Numbered from the stretch's first letter, positions 1-9,018 are shown. The stretch: 64,000 nt of DNA from G963422445 sp963422445 (GCA_963422445.2 OY729512.2:6200001-6264000), one strand, 5' to 3'. Numbers and translations: made by a program. Notes: generated by a model from the sequence alone, not told the origin.

Positions 1-348
1 GATCAGCGGATGCCACCAGGCCAACGGCCTGCCTTCATGCAACAGGCGGTACGCGCAGGTCGACGGCATCCAGGGCAACTCTTCGACCATCCGCGGCGTC
101 AGAACTACACAGTCGTCGACAATGATCTTGCGATTGGCGTAGTCGCCGCACCGGCAACTGTCACAGTCCAGCAAGCGGCACGCAACCGACGTGTGATGCA
201 GATCATCGGTGACATCGTCGATCAACTTGATGAGGCAGCATTTGCCACAGCCATCGCACAGGGATTCCCATTCGTCATGCGACATTTCGCCGAGAGTCTT
301 GACCTGCCAGAACGGTCTGGAGGCGTTATCTCGGTCCGAGGCGGCCAC
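1..348 (-). CDS. YcgN/UPF0260 family cysteine-cluster protein (C-terminus cut by window edge)
   Basis: Reading the complement from a GTG at 348 gives an open frame to the window edge. It contains FWQVKTLGEMSHDEWESLCD followed by CGKCC and later cysteines in CRLLDCDSCRCGDYANR and STCAYR. This is the pattern of the UPF0260 (YcgN) family, putative metal-binding Cys-cluster proteins of unknown role. The family usually runs about 140-150 residues, so roughly the last quarter lies outside the window. The GTG lies 8 bp past the stop of the aldolase gene, so the two are probably cotranscribed. GTG is the only plausible start after the upstream stop; an internal ATG at SHDEWES would drop the conserved FWxxK segment. 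Confidence 0.8.
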   Translation of the reverse strand, partial: MAASDRDNASRPFWQVKTLGEMSHDEWESLCDGCGKCCLIKLIDDVTDDLHHTSVACRLLDCDSCRCGDYANRKIIVDDCVVLTPRMVEELPWMPSTCAYRLLHEGRPLAWWHPLI

Positions 349-356
349 GAAACCCG

Positions 357-1142
357 TCAGTCCCGGTAATTCGAGTCGGTCCGGTCGAGCTTCCGCATCA
401 ACGCGGCAAATTCCATCTGACCAAAACCATCCGCGTCGAAAGTGTCCGCATAACCATCGATCTCCTGACCGGACTTGGTCGCAGTATTGTCGCCAAGTAC
501 CGCGAATGTTCCGCAACCGCCCGCATCAACCTGGATCTGGCATGCGCGTTCAAGGCGATAGAGACGCAGAAACGCAGCCGGAACCGTGCGTCCGACCGTC
601 AAGAGGCCATGATTCTTTAGAATCATGGCCTTGTGCTCGCCAAGCGACTGCAGCAGGCGTTCCCGCTCGTCAAGATGCAGGCTCGGGCCTTCATAGTCGT
701 GATAGGCAAGCTGTTTGTGAAAGGTCGTGGCAAACATGCTGATCGGTCTCAGGCCTTCGCTGACGCCGGCCACCGCCATACCGGCACGGGTATGGGTGTG
801 CATGACGACCCGGTTCTGTTCCGAATGCGCCATATGGACCGCAGAATGAATGACGAACCCGGCGTGGTTCACACCAAATGGCGTGTCGTCGACAATCGCA
901 CCATCAACATCGATCTTGACCAGATTCGAGGCGCGGATCTCGTCATAGTTCAGGCCGAACGGGTTGATCAGAAAATGTGGATCCGGACCGGGAACCCGCG
1001 CCGTCAGATGTCCATAGATCAATTCCGTCCACCCAAAGTGATCGACCAGACGATAGGCGGCTGCAAGCTGAACCCGCAAATCCCACTCCGCATCACTCAT
1101 CCGTGAGCGGTCCACGCTGAACTCCATCGACAACTGGTTCAT
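357..1142 (-). CDS. Class II aldolase/adducin family protein
   Basis: A 261-residue protein of the class II aldolase/adducin fold, the family of L-fuculose-phosphate aldolase and related zinc-dependent lyases and decarboxylases. The zinc-binding HTHTRAG sits near residues 115-121 and the third histidine lies in ILKNHGLLTVG. The N-terminal part (GHLTARVPG, then FLINPFGLNYDEI) also fits the family. Substrate cannot be told from sequence; many such proteins in alphaproteobacteria lack a known substrate. It overlaps the upstream alpha/beta hydrolase gene by 4 bp, so the two are translationally coupled. Confidence 0.85.
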   Translation of the reverse strand: MNQLSMEFSVDRSRMSDAEWDLRVQLAAAYRLVDHFGWTELIYGHLTARVPGPDPHFLINPFGLNYDEIRASNLVKIDVDGAIVDDTPFGVNHAGFVIHSAVHMAHSEQNRVVMHTHTRAGMAVAGVSEGLRPISMFATTFHKQLAYHDYEGPSLHLDERERLLQSLGEHKAMILKNHGLLTVGRTVPAAFLRLYRLERACQIQVDAGGCGTFAVLGDNTATKSGQEIDGYADTFDADGFGQMEFAALMRKLDRTDSNYRD

Positions 1143-1966
1143 CTGTCCTCTCCCACTGTTTTACGGGTCGCAATCCTGTCCAGGACTGGCAACAGATATA
1201 TCCGGAACCTCGCCGGGCTTTCGCTCATCGGAAAATGCCCGAGCTCCTTCATGATGGTCGCCTCCGGCGTGCATGAATAGTCGTATTCTCCCGTCATGAG
1301 ATAGACCGGACAAACCGCGGTGTCGATAGCGCCGCTGTCATCGCCATACTCGGAATCGGTCCGGAAGAAACGCATATCGCCCAAGAATACCCCGGCGGCG
1401 CCCTGATAGTAGTACCACAATGTCTCCCACCGGAACTCGTCCGGACTCTGCGGCGCGCACAGACCCGAAACCAGAGCGCCAAGAAATTCGCCGTTCATGA
1501 AGTCCGGATGCGCAAGCCAGCTATTGTCATACCATGGCGCCGGATGATCCGAGCCTTCAAGCCCGATAACCGCGGCAAACCGCTCGCCATGCTCACGCGC
1601 CAGCCGCAAGACCACCCGCCCGCCCATCGAACATCCCATGACAACAGGTTGTTTCAGACCGAGTGCGTCAAGAAACCCGATGATCGCCGCGACATAGAAG
1701 TCGCTGGTCAGTTGATATTCCTCATCCTGCCAGCCTGGCGGCGGCAACGATTTGCCGTGCCTGGGCATGTCGAACGCGAGAACCTTGAACCGGTCGGTGA
1801 CCGCAGAGTCACACATGATGTGCCTGAACTGACCGGAATGAGCGCCGGCGGTATGCAGACAGACCATCGGACCCCCTCTGCCAGCCTCCTCGAAATAGAT
1901 CCGGTGATCGCGACCTGCGACCGGCATTCTCAGATACCGCCCGACAATGGGCTCGAACTCAACCAT
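1139..1966 (-). CDS. Alpha/beta hydrolase
   Basis: A 275-residue alpha/beta-hydrolase. The oxyanion-hole region appears as VCLHTAGAHSGQFRH (around 35-49), and the nucleophile elbow GCSMGG (111-116) puts the catalytic serine at about 113. The acid and histidine come later (MTGEYDYSCTPE, then a histidine near LGHFPMSE). No signal peptide or membrane segment is seen, so it is probably cytoplasmic. It overlaps the class II aldolase by 4 bp downstream and a broken small gene upstream, which suggests a short catabolic operon. Substrate unknown. Confidence 0.85.
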   Translation of the reverse strand: MVEFEPIVGRYLRMPVAGRDHRIYFEEAGRGGPMVCLHTAGAHSGQFRHIMCDSAVTDRFKVLAFDMPRHGKSLPPPGWQDEEYQLTSDFYVAAIIGFLDALGLKQPVVMGCSMGGRVVLRLAREHGERFAAVIGLEGSDHPAPWYDNSWLAHPDFMNGEFLGALVSGLCAPQSPDEFRWETLWYYYQGAAGVFLGDMRFFRTDSEYGDDSGAIDTAVCPVYLMTGEYDYSCTPEATIMKELGHFPMSESPARFRIYLLPVLDRIATRKTVGEDR

Positions 1967-2351
1967 GCGGAATGCCGCCGGGAGCCAGCCTGGGCACCGC
2001 GAGCATCTCCTTCACATAGCGGAGATTTGACAGCAACAGATCGATATCGCCATCGACCCGGCAGTGTCCAAAACGGTTCATCGCGAAGATATCGTGAAAA
2101 CCCGGCACCGGTGACGCGGACCAGAATGCCGTTCAGACCGCTTCCGGAGCGCGGAGCGCGAAACCCCAGCGGCGCATGATGAACGAGCCCTCCTCAACCG
2201 AACCGATCCGGCCCTGTTCGACCGAAACGTGAAACAGCCGTTCGCCGATTTCGATCAGGACATCCGTCGTCAAGCGGTGGCCACGCCGGACCAGGGCCGA
2301 ATTGCCGTTGACCCTGGCAGCGAGCGTCGCCAGCGCCATCCGGGCCGTCAA
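1959..2351 (-). pseudogene. Small conserved gene split by an in-frame TGA
   Basis: The 72-residue frame beginning at 2351 ends at a TGA (2133-2135), but the same frame continues open for 57 more codons to a TGA at 1959-1961. The continuation contains FHDIFAMNRFGHCRVDGD and LLLSNLRYVKEMLAVPR, which reads like a genuine conserved C-terminus. The restored product would be about 130 aa. The start overlaps the end of the cyclopropane synthase gene by 4 bp and the end overlaps the hydrolase start, the spacing of a real operon gene. The simplest view is a nonsense mutation; a sequencing error is possible. I do not recognise the family. Confidence 0.55.
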
Positions 2352-3595
2352 TCACCGGCCTGCTTCAACGTCCAGGGGGCATCCTCGACAGCGGGGTGGG
2401 CGCGCTCGAATTCACCGATGTAGTCCCGGGTCAACGGCACCACATCGAGACCGGACGAGACCTGCATCTGGAACACTGCCAGGATGCCGTGCCGGAAGGC
2501 GTATTCGCAACCAGTCAGATAGAACTCCCACATCCGGCAGAAGCGTTCGTCATACATCTCGGCAACCGCCTGTCGATTGCGCTGGAAATTCTCGTACCAA
2601 CACCGCAAGGTCTCGGCATAATGCAGCCGCAGGGTCTCGACATCGGTGATATAGAGATTGGCCCGCTCGATCCACGGCATCTGCTCCGACAGGGTCGGCG
2701 TGTAGGCGCCGGGGAAGATGTAGCGCTCGATCCAAGGGTTCAGCGGCCCGGGTTCGTTGAACTTCCCGACAGTATGGATCAACGCGACGCCACTCGGGCT
2801 CAGCAGGTCGGCAATCTTGTTGTAATACTCGCCATAATGCCGCGGCCCGACATGCTCGAGCATCCCGACCGAGACGATGCGGTCATACGTTTCATCAAGT
2901 TCCCGGTAGTCCTTCAGATGAAAGCGCACGCGATCGGACATCCCGGCGCGCCAAGCCCGTTCGTTGCTGACCTTGTGTTGTTCGGCCGACAGGGTAACCC
3001 CGTCAACCGTGATCTGCGCCCGATCCGCCATGAACAGGCCAAGACCACCCCAGCCTGAGCCAATGTCGAGCACTCGCTGGCCATCTTCAAGCAACAGCTT
3101 CGCCGCCAGATGGGCTTTCTTGCGATATTGCGCAACTTCGAGACTCTCATCCGGCCTCGCAAAGTAAGCGCAGGAATACTGCCGGTCGCTGTCGAGAAAC
3201 AGGTCGAACAGGTCGTCCTTGAGGTCGTAGTGATGCGCGACCTTGCGCTGAGCGTGTCCGATCGGATTGTGGGTGCGCACGGCTGCATGAATGTTGCGCG
3301 CCATGTTCAAAATGCGCTGCAGGGGCGCATTGTCGATCTGTCGGATGTTGCCGAGACAGATGTCCATGAACTCACGCAACGTACCTTGCTCGATGATCAG
3401 GGTGCCAGCCATATAGGCTTCGCCCATCGCAAGCTGCACGTTGTAGAAAAATCGGTAATGGAGAGCCGGGTCCGTCAGACGAATTGTCACATGAGGACCT
3501 GTCGGGCTCTCGAAGCAATGCGTTCGCCCCTTGGCATCAAGGACCGTCAGCGTACCGTAATGAATGTTCTTCCTGAACGATGTCTTCGCAAACAT
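2348..3595 (-). CDS. cfa: Cyclopropane-fatty-acyl-phospholipid synthase
   Basis: A 415-residue SAM-dependent methyltransferase of the Cfa/mycolic acid cyclopropane synthase family, which adds a methylene bridge to unsaturated acyl chains of membrane phospholipids. The SAM-binding glycine motif VLDIGSGWGG lies near residues 175-184. EHVGPRHYGEYY and the C-terminal WYENFQRNR and RMWEFYL segments are typical of the family. The N-terminal ~110 residues form the usual lipid-binding extension. Length matches known Cfa proteins. First gene of the minus-strand cluster that continues into the small broken gene. Confidence 0.92.
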   Translation of the reverse strand: MFAKTSFRKNIHYGTLTVLDAKGRTHCFESPTGPHVTIRLTDPALHYRFFYNVQLAMGEAYMAGTLIIEQGTLREFMDICLGNIRQIDNAPLQRILNMARNIHAAVRTHNPIGHAQRKVAHHYDLKDDLFDLFLDSDRQYSCAYFARPDESLEVAQYRKKAHLAAKLLLEDGQRVLDIGSGWGGLGLFMADRAQITVDGVTLSAEQHKVSNERAWRAGMSDRVRFHLKDYRELDETYDRIVSVGMLEHVGPRHYGEYYNKIADLLSPSGVALIHTVGKFNEPGPLNPWIERYIFPGAYTPTLSEQMPWIERANLYITDVETLRLHYAETLRCWYENFQRNRQAVAEMYDERFCRMWEFYLTGCEYAFRHGILAVFQMQVSSGLDVVPLTRDYIGEFERAHPAVEDAPWTLKQAGD

Positions 3596-3766
3596 CGCTG
3601 CCTAACCTCCCCTTTCCTCCGGCCGGACATATCCATGCGCAAACGGGCGCGATGATAGCAAGTCCTCAATGACGGTGGTAGTGGTATCTGTCGCATCCCT
3701 GCACAGGGCCAATCCGGGGCCGTTCGAGAAATTGTCTACATTAACATCGGACCGGGCGCGGCGCCG

Positions 3767-4021
3767 TCAAGTCCGCATGGTTTCCGCAAGGGTGAATTCA
3801 CCGTTACGGATACGATCAGGCCATTCGGCGACCATTTCGGCGACGGAGTCCTCACCATAATGCTCGATCATATCGGTGAGGGCTGCAAAGATCGCCGAAG
3901 ATGCAATCATTTCCGACGATACTCCGCGCGACAACGCGTCGTCCCAGGTCTCAAGGATCATCTGCAATGCCAGGCGCTTCTGCTCATCATCTGGCAGTTC
4001 CTCACCATGTTCACCATGCAT
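3767..4021 (-). CDS. Conserved hypothetical small protein
   Basis: About 84 residues from the ATG at 4021; an upstream in-frame ATG at 4087 would add 22 residues of unconvincing sequence. The protein is acidic and helical (QMILETWDDALSRGVSSEMI, AALTDMIEHYGEDSVAEMV), with no signal peptide or membrane segment. It resembles short uncharacterised proteins found in alphaproteobacteria, but I cannot assign a family. It lies alone between cfa and the SDR gene on the same strand. The start is uncertain because neither ATG has a strong ribosome binding site. Confidence 0.55.
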   Translation of the reverse strand: MHGEHGEELPDDEQKRLALQMILETWDDALSRGVSSEMIASSAIFAALTDMIEHYGEDSVAEMVAEWPDRIRNGEFTLAETMRT

Positions 4022-4119
4022 GTCGGTCTCGCCATTCGGAATGACTGGAGAATGCCTGCAATACATCTGCACGACCGCGTCCAACATCGCAAGAACCAGT
4101 CAGCGTCCGGCGCCCGGTC

Positions 4120-4887
4120 TCAATAGACCGTGACGCCACTGTCAACAGACAACACCTGTCCGGTCGTGATCTCGGATTCATCGGACGCAAGATACACTGC
4201 CATGTTGGCAATATGTATTGGCTGTCCAAAACCGAGCAGATGCTGTTCTGAAAGTTTCTGGATGTCGGGTGATTGTTCGAGCAGCTTCTTCACCCGGTCG
4301 GAGAGAGTGACCGACGGCGCGATCGCGTTCACCCTGATATTGTCACCAGCATACTCCACCGCCATCGAGCGCGTCATTGACGCAACGCCACCCTTCGCGG
4401 CGGTATAACAGTCCCGTCCCGGCAACGCCATCAACGCCACATTCGACGCCATGTTGATCACCGACCCGCCGCCCGACGCGGCGATCGCCGGTATGCCATG
4501 CTTCGAGCAAACGAACGTACCATAGAGATCGAGCTTGATGACCCGCCAGAATTCCTCATCCGGCGCTTCGGTCACCGGGCCATCCTGCATGGTCGAGCCA
4601 CCGGCATTGTTGTGCAGTACATGCAGCCCGCCGAATCGTTCGACAGCTTCGGCAACCGCCGTCTTGACACTTTCGTGACTGGTCACATCGGTTTCGATAA
4701 AGACCGCATCGCCGCCGCCATTGCCAACCGCCTCTTTCGCAAGCCGTGCCGATTCCGAGCCGCGTTCGGTATCGATATCAGTAACGACGACGCGCGCCCC
4801 TTCTTCGGCAAACCGGATTGCAGTCGCGCGCCCGATGCCGCCACCACCGCCCGTGATCAATGTTACCTTGCCGGCCAAACGTACCAT
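4120..4887 (-). CDS. Short-chain dehydrogenase/reductase
   Basis: A classical SDR of about 255 residues using NAD(P). The cofactor motif TGGGGGIG lies at residues 12-19 and NNAG appears at about 90. The catalytic set is present as NMASN (Ser region) followed by YTAAK. The C-terminal SVDSGVTVY is typical of the family. I chose the ATG at 4887 because an AGAGG motif lies 5 nt upstream; the reading frame stays open to 5001 but the extra N-terminus is unlike SDRs. Substrate is not evident; an alcohol or sugar dehydrogenase role is an inference. Confidence 0.87.
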   Translation of the reverse strand: MVRLAGKVTLITGGGGGIGRATAIRFAEEGARVVVTDIDTERGSESARLAKEAVGNGGGDAVFIETDVTSHESVKTAVAEAVERFGGLHVLHNNAGGSTMQDGPVTEAPDEEFWRVIKLDLYGTFVCSKHGIPAIAASGGGSVINMASNVALMALPGRDCYTAAKGGVASMTRSMAVEYAGDNIRVNAIAPSVTLSDRVKKLLEQSPDIQKLSEQHLLGFGQPIHIANMAVYLASDESEITTGQVLSVDSGVTVY

Positions 4888-5307
4888 CATGTCCTCTCGG
4901 TCCGGTTGAAGTCGCGACAGCCTAACACTGCCCGCGCAGCCGATGAAACCATTGCCATCCGTCATCTCCGACATGATCCACCATGACGGGGCGACTCGCA
5001 AGAGTCAGCCGTCCGACAGGAACCCGGTCATCCGGAACAGTCCCGATCCGTCAAGGTCTGTTATCGCGAATCGTGTCGAACCGACTTGACGAACCGGATT
5101 TCAGCAACGGGTGCTGCAGAGGCTCTTCATTGCTTCGATCAAGTGGCAGGCATCGTTCTTGTCGAACTCTTCAATTGCGAAACATGCACGTTTAAGGATT
5201 GTCCTGGCGGCCTCACAAGCGGCAGACCCTGCGAATGCCCCAGGAAAAGCGCACGTCGGTGACCCGTTCAATAATTCACGCTTGTTTTTGCATGATACGC
5301 CTTCGGC
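4888..5307. other. Stretch without a supported gene
   Basis: Only short, mutually overlapping frames of low coding quality occur here. The minus-strand 114-codon frame at 5101-5445 does not resemble a known protein. The region probably contains further decayed sequence belonging to the ISAs1-type relic that follows. Confidence 0.5.
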
Positions 5308-5600
5308 ATGACTTCCGTCAGCGCCAGCCGCGCAATACCGGAAGACCTGCTCGCTTGGAACCGCCGCCATTGGCTGGTCGAAAACCGTCACAATGTCCGG
5401 GACCGTATCTTCAAAGAAGACGACAGCACGGCCCACACCGGACACGCACCGGCGAACAGCGCCATCATCAATACCATCCCGATCGCCGTGATCCTGCGTG
5501 AGAACCGCAGGACCGACGAACCCGGGAGCGGCTCCGTCGAGAACCGGCGCGGCTTCAGTTTCCGGCGCGAAGATGTCTTGAAGATGCTCCTCAGGCCATT
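5308..5600 (+). pseudogene. ISAs1-family transposase relic (C-terminal part)
   Basis: The frame opening at 5308 contains RHWLVENRHNVRDRIFKEDD and then TAHTGHAPANSAIINTIPI followed by VILRENRR. This matches the C-terminal signature of ISAs1-type transposases (HW-x-EN, then ED-S, then TGHAP, then an asparagine/leucine-rich end). The N-terminal DDE domain is missing and the sequence after about 5530 no longer resembles the family. It is one of several transposase fragments between 5300 and 6840. Confidence 0.6.
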
Positions 5601-5659
5601 CTGGCCGCAGACCTCTTTCTCAAGATCGCGACCCTACCAGTACGCACGTCGTCCGCAAA

Positions 5660-5773
5660 TCACGACGGTGGAAAAAGCGGTTCCAGCAAGGTCCACCCGG
5701 CATCGGTCAGATCGCTTTCGTAACGCCCCGTCTTGCGGCTATACTGGTCCCAGACGGTCTCGTTCCAAGGCAT
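5660..5773 (-). pseudogene. IS5-family transposase N-terminal fragment
   Basis: The complement reads 37 codons from the ATG at 5773: MPWNETVWDQYSRKTGRYES followed by DLTDAGWTLLEPLFPP, then TGA. This is the N-terminal signature of an IS5-type transposase (DLTDxxWxLLxPLLPP). The remainder of the gene is absent; downstream sequence belongs to the ISAs1 relic on the other strand. Too short to function. Confidence 0.65.
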
Positions 5774-6230
5774 GATGCGCGCCCATGGTGTGATTGTTCA
5801 CCCATGAAGAGACACCATGCGAGACCAGCCAACCAGTTTCAGATCAAGCTCTGAATCCCCAACGAAGATTCTGATCCATGTAATCGGGGACTCTGATGCC
5901 CCCCTGTGTCCGGGCATGCCTGGGGTTCGGCGTTGTCGATCGCATGTTGTTTTGCCTGTTGGCATGACATAAACACGTTGTAATAGTGATGACGCGCCCG
6001 CTTGGCCAGACCGCACCGCGTGTCCCGAACGCCCGAATGATCACGCCAGAACACCTGATCTGCCCGTAAATCCGTTTTCCTGATCCCAAACCATCATATC
6101 CAGGGTCAACGCATGCGAGCACGGTTGAAGCCGCCGACTTGACAAAATGTTGTGAACATCACAGGCTAACGAGCGGATTGACAGGCAAGACCACATGCAT
6201 CACGTCCTCACTCCGTAAAACAGTACCCAT
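5774..6230. other. Stretch without a supported gene
   Basis: Overlapping minus-strand frames of 70-90 codons occur between 5798 and 6122 but none resembles a known protein. No tRNA-like cloverleaf or clear insertion-sequence end was recognised. Likely degenerated mobile sequence. Confidence 0.45.
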
Positions 6231-6231
6231 C

Positions 6232-6366
6232 GACAATACGAGGCCTTGCGGGCGCTCTTCGTCGAGAAGCTCGACCTCGAAGACGCCACACGGAGCTTCG
6301 GTCACACGTCAGGAGCGCTGCGCAGCCTGTGGGCCGCGGTCCTCAAGCAGCCCGGCCGGCGCAAAA
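6232..6366 (+). pseudogene. Fragment resembling an HTH-type transposase N-terminus
   Basis: The frame starting at 6232 reads RQYEALRALFVEKLDLEDAT then RSFGHTSGALRSLW. This resembles the N-terminal helix-turn-helix of a transposase class beginning RQYEALRAFFV with a downstream FGYTPG motif. It stops where IS630 sequence begins at about 6370, so only the DNA-binding portion remains. Assignment is from a short stretch and tentative. Confidence 0.35.
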
Positions 6367-6369
6367 TTC

Positions 6370-6834
6370 CAAGCGCAACGGCACGACGACGCTGTTTGCC
6401 GCCCTGACCGTGCTCGACGGCACGGTCATCGGCCAGCATGCCAGCCGGCATCGCCACCAGGAGTTCCCGAGATGCCTCAACCGCATCGCGCGCACGATAC
6501 CCGCCGGCGTCCCGGTCCACGCCATCCTCGACAACGACGCTACTCACAAGCACAAGGAAGTCCGGGTCTGGCTCGCACGCCATCCGCGCTGGACCTTCCA
6601 CGTCACCCCACCTCGAGCGCGTGGCTGAACGCGCTCGAAGGCGTCTTCGCCAAGCTGACACGACGCCGTCTCAAATACGGCGTCTTCCGCTCCGTACGCG
6701 AACTCCAGGACGCCATCCGCCGCGTCATCGACGACCACGACACCACCGAAGCCAAGCCCTTCGTATGAACCGCCGATCCCGACACCAGCATCGCAGCAAG
6801 AAAAAGAGAGATTCAAACGTTGAAATCAATCCAC
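6370..6834 (+). pseudogene. IS630-family transposase C-terminal relic (copy 1)
   Basis: The segment encodes KRNGTTTLFAALTVLDGTVI and HRHQEFPRC, then AILDNDATHKHKEVRVWL and, after a frameshift near 6610, SAWLNALEGVFAKLTRRRL. These are the catalytic-core segments of an IS630 (Tc1/mariner-like) transposase. The N-terminal half is missing. The right end reads GATTGA-type terminal sequence ...TCAATCCAC before a TA at 6835-6836. The same terminal sequence opens copy 2 at 49154, where the N-terminal half survives, so the two are broken copies of one element. Confidence 0.75.
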
Positions 6835-6888
6835 TAGCGTGGAACCATGGCATGTCATGCCAACATTGTTTCGAATGAGAAACATCTA

Positions 6889-7001
6889 TACCGCTTATGC
6901 ACGTGGCTCCGGTGAAACGCACATGTAGCGTTTGGCGTGCCGGGAATAGTCGACATCGGGGGCAACATCGTGTACCATCGGAGCCACGTGCATAAACGGT
7001 A
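6889..7001. mobile_element. 113-bp MITE, copy 1
   Basis: Bounded by inverted repeats: left TACCGCTTATGCACGTGGCT, right complement matching it over about 25 bp (here with a few substitutions, ending AAACGGTA). The core is about 60 bp and has no coding frame. The same 113-bp unit occurs at 17724-17836, and half of one at 48170-48220. Flanks read CATCTA and CATCGA, consistent with a 6-bp target duplication carrying one change. The right end lies 8 bp before the ParD start codon, so the element probably displaced or supplies that gene's promoter region. Confidence 0.8.
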
Positions 7002-7009
7002 CATCGATT

Positions 7010-7294
7010 ATGTCAACATGCAATATCGTCCTGACGGACTGTCAGGCTGCCTTGATGACAAAACTGCTTGAGTCTGGACGCTATCAGAACGCCAATGACA
7101 TGATCCGCGAGGGCATCAGGCTGATCGAACGACAGGAGACAGAGGACGAGTTGCGTCTGAAGACATTGCGTGAAGCCACCGATGTCCGCATCGCCGATAT
7201 CGAAGCGGGACGCTTCCGTGGTTTCGATACCATCAATCCGCTACACGGTTATCTGGCGGCCCAGGCGGACGACGCCCTCGCCAAACAACCCTGA
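7010..7294 (+). CDS. ParD-type (RHH) antitoxin
   Basis: A 94-residue protein with a ribbon-helix-helix start (STCNIVLTDCQAALMTKLLE) and the ParD/CC2985-type motif SGRYQNANDMIREGIRLIE. The C-terminal half (LRLKTLREATDVRIADIEAG) matches the toxin-binding tail of ParD antitoxins. Such proteins bind and neutralise a cognate ParE toxin and repress their own operon. Here the adjacent parE is broken, so the antitoxin is probably an orphan. The start codon lies 8 bp after the right end of a MITE. Confidence 0.85.
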   Translation: MSTCNIVLTDCQAALMTKLLESGRYQNANDMIREGIRLIERQETEDELRLKTLREATDVRIADIEAGRFRGFDTINPLHGYLAAQADDALAKQP

Positions 7295-7311
7295 AGAGCC
7301 GCCGGCAACCG

Positions 7312-7518
7312 ATGACAGGCGACCGCCAACGGCAAATCCGCCTGGCATCCGCCGCCGAAGACGATTTTCGAAACATCCGCCGCTGAACGGTGGCGCGCTC
7401 CGGAAAGGGGCAGACACGGACCTGCGCCGTTACCTTGATCCAGGCCATTCAGGCGCTCGCAGCCGGGCCGTACATTGCCGGAGCTCAAGAATGCCATGAT
7501 ATTGCCAGGGACTCATGA
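7312..7518 (+). pseudogene. ParE-type toxin, nonsense-broken and truncated
   Basis: In the frame starting at 7312: RQIRLASAAEDDFRNIRR, then TGA at 7384-7386, then TVARSGKGQTRTCAVTLIQA and IQALAAGPYIAG in the same frame to 7518. In ParE proteins the position of the TGA is normally Trp (RWT..RFG..QA..Y). The C-terminal beta strands with the conserved HxxxYR region are missing. The start lies 17 bp after the parD stop, the normal antitoxin-toxin order. It cannot make a functional toxin as read. Confidence 0.72.
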
Positions 7519-7641
7519 TGCAGCACGCTGCGCGCAATGCCTGAAAAGCAGTCAGACCTTGACGCAGGATCGCCGTGAACAAAGGCGTGCATGCCAGTGC
7601 TCTTCCATGTATTGATGATCGCGATGAAAGGATCTCGCGAC

Positions 7642-9018
7642 ATGACCCGAAAGATTGTGCATATCGGCTGCGGCGCGGGTTTCTCGGGCGACCGGGTCGA
7701 CGCCTCGATCCCGGTTGTCGAGAGCTTGACCGGACGCGACGGGCCGCGTTATCTCATCTTCGAGACACTGGCGGAACGGACCCTGGCGCTGGCCCAGAAG
7801 CATCGGCGCAAGGATCCGGATGGCGGCTATTCACCCTTTCTCGAGCCCTATCTGCGGCCGATCCTGAAGTGCTGCCACGAAAACGGCATCCGCATCGTCT
7901 CGAACTTCGGAGCGGCCAACCCCGCCGGAGCCGGTCAGCGGATTGTCGAACTGGCCCGGAATCTCGGTTGTCACCGGCTGAAAGTTGCCGTGATCGAAGG
8001 CGACGATCTTTTGCAGGTCCTCTCCGAAGCCGAAATCCGTGCAGTCCCGACCATCGAGGGACTTGAGATCGGCGAGAAGGAGATGATCGCGACCAACGTC
8101 TATCTCGGCGCCCGGCCAATCGCCGAAGCGCTCGATCAGGGCGCTGATGTCGTCGTGACCGGACGCTGCACCGACCCGGCCCTGACGCTCGGGCCGCTGA
8201 TCCACGAATTCGGCTGGACCGAAGACGACTGGCCGCGTCTTGCTGCCGGCACCGTGGCCGGCCATCTGCTGGAATGCGGCGGTCAGGTTACCGGCGCCTA
8301 TTTTGCCGATCCCGGCTACAAGGACGTGCCAGATCTCGCACGGGTCGGCTTTCCGATTGCCGAAGTCGAGGACGACGGCGCATTGACCGTCACCAAACCG
8401 GATGGAACCGGCGGTCTGGTCTCGGCCCGGACCGTGAAGGAACAACTGCTCTACGAGATCCATGACCCGGCGAACTATTACACGGCGGACGTGATTCTCG
8501 ACATCACCGGCGTCAAGGTCGACGAAGTCGGCCCCGACCGGGTCCGTGTGACCGGCGCCCGCGGCAAACCGCGTCCGGACACCCTCAAGGCGACGATCAG
8601 CGTCAACGGCGGCTGGATGGGAGAAGCTGAGATGACCTATGCCGGTCCGAATGCCCTCGCACGGGCGCGTCTGGCGGTCGATGTCCTGAAGCAGCGATAC
8701 CGCGAGATCGGCACGAACTGCCCGATCCGGTTCGATATTCTCGGTACCGTCAGCGTTCACGACGGGGATGCCGGCGAACGCGGCGCCGGCTATGACTGGC
8801 CGGCCGATGGCGATTATCGCGTCCGGATCGCATCGCGTGACCATGACCGAGATCGCATCGAACGCATCAATCAGGAAATGCTGAGCCTGTATTGCAGCGG
8901 TCCGGCGGCCGGTGGCGGATTCCGGCAGCACCTGACAGACCAGGTACACACCGCATCGATCCTCATCGACCGACGCGTTGTCACCCCGCGCGTCAGCCTG
9001 CGTGAGGAGCTGGCGTGA
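7642..9018 (+). CDS. AtuA-like acyclic terpene utilisation family protein (DUF1446)
   Basis: A 458-residue protein of the DUF1446/AtuA family. The family is named for a Pseudomonas gene needed for growth on citronellol/geraniol; its biochemical role is not settled. Signature segments are HIGCGAGFSGDR near the N-terminus, IVSNFGAANPAGAGQRIVEL, VVVTGRCTDPALTLGPLIHE and the central ECGGQVTGAYFADPG. I chose the ATG at 7642 because AAAGGA lies about 12 nt upstream and the family begins at RKIVHIGCGAG; in-frame starts exist upstream. It overlaps the AtuA-associated small protein gene by 4 bp. Confidence 0.87.
   Translation: MTRKIVHIGCGAGFSGDRVDASIPVVESLTGRDGPRYLIFETLAERTLALAQKHRRKDPDGGYSPFLEPYLRPILKCCHENGIRIVSNFGAANPAGAGQRIVELARNLGCHRLKVAVIEGDDLLQVLSEAEIRAVPTIEGLEIGEKEMIATNVYLGARPIAEALDQGADVVVTGRCTDPALTLGPLIHEFGWTEDDWPRLAAGTVAGHLLECGGQVTGAYFADPGYKDVPDLARVGFPIAEVEDDGALTVTKPDGTGGLVSARTVKEQLLYEIHDPANYYTADVILDITGVKVDEVGPDRVRVTGARGKPRPDTLKATISVNGGWMGEAEMTYAGPNALARARLAVDVLKQRYREIGTNCPIRFDILGTVSVHDGDAGERGAGYDWPADGDYRVRIASRDHDRDRIERINQEMLSLYCSGPAAGGGFRQHLTDQVHTASILIDRRVVTPRVSLREELA

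Noticed and set aside
5798..6122. Overlapping minus-strand frames
   Set aside because: Three frames overlap with no family resemblance, so none can be supported as a gene.
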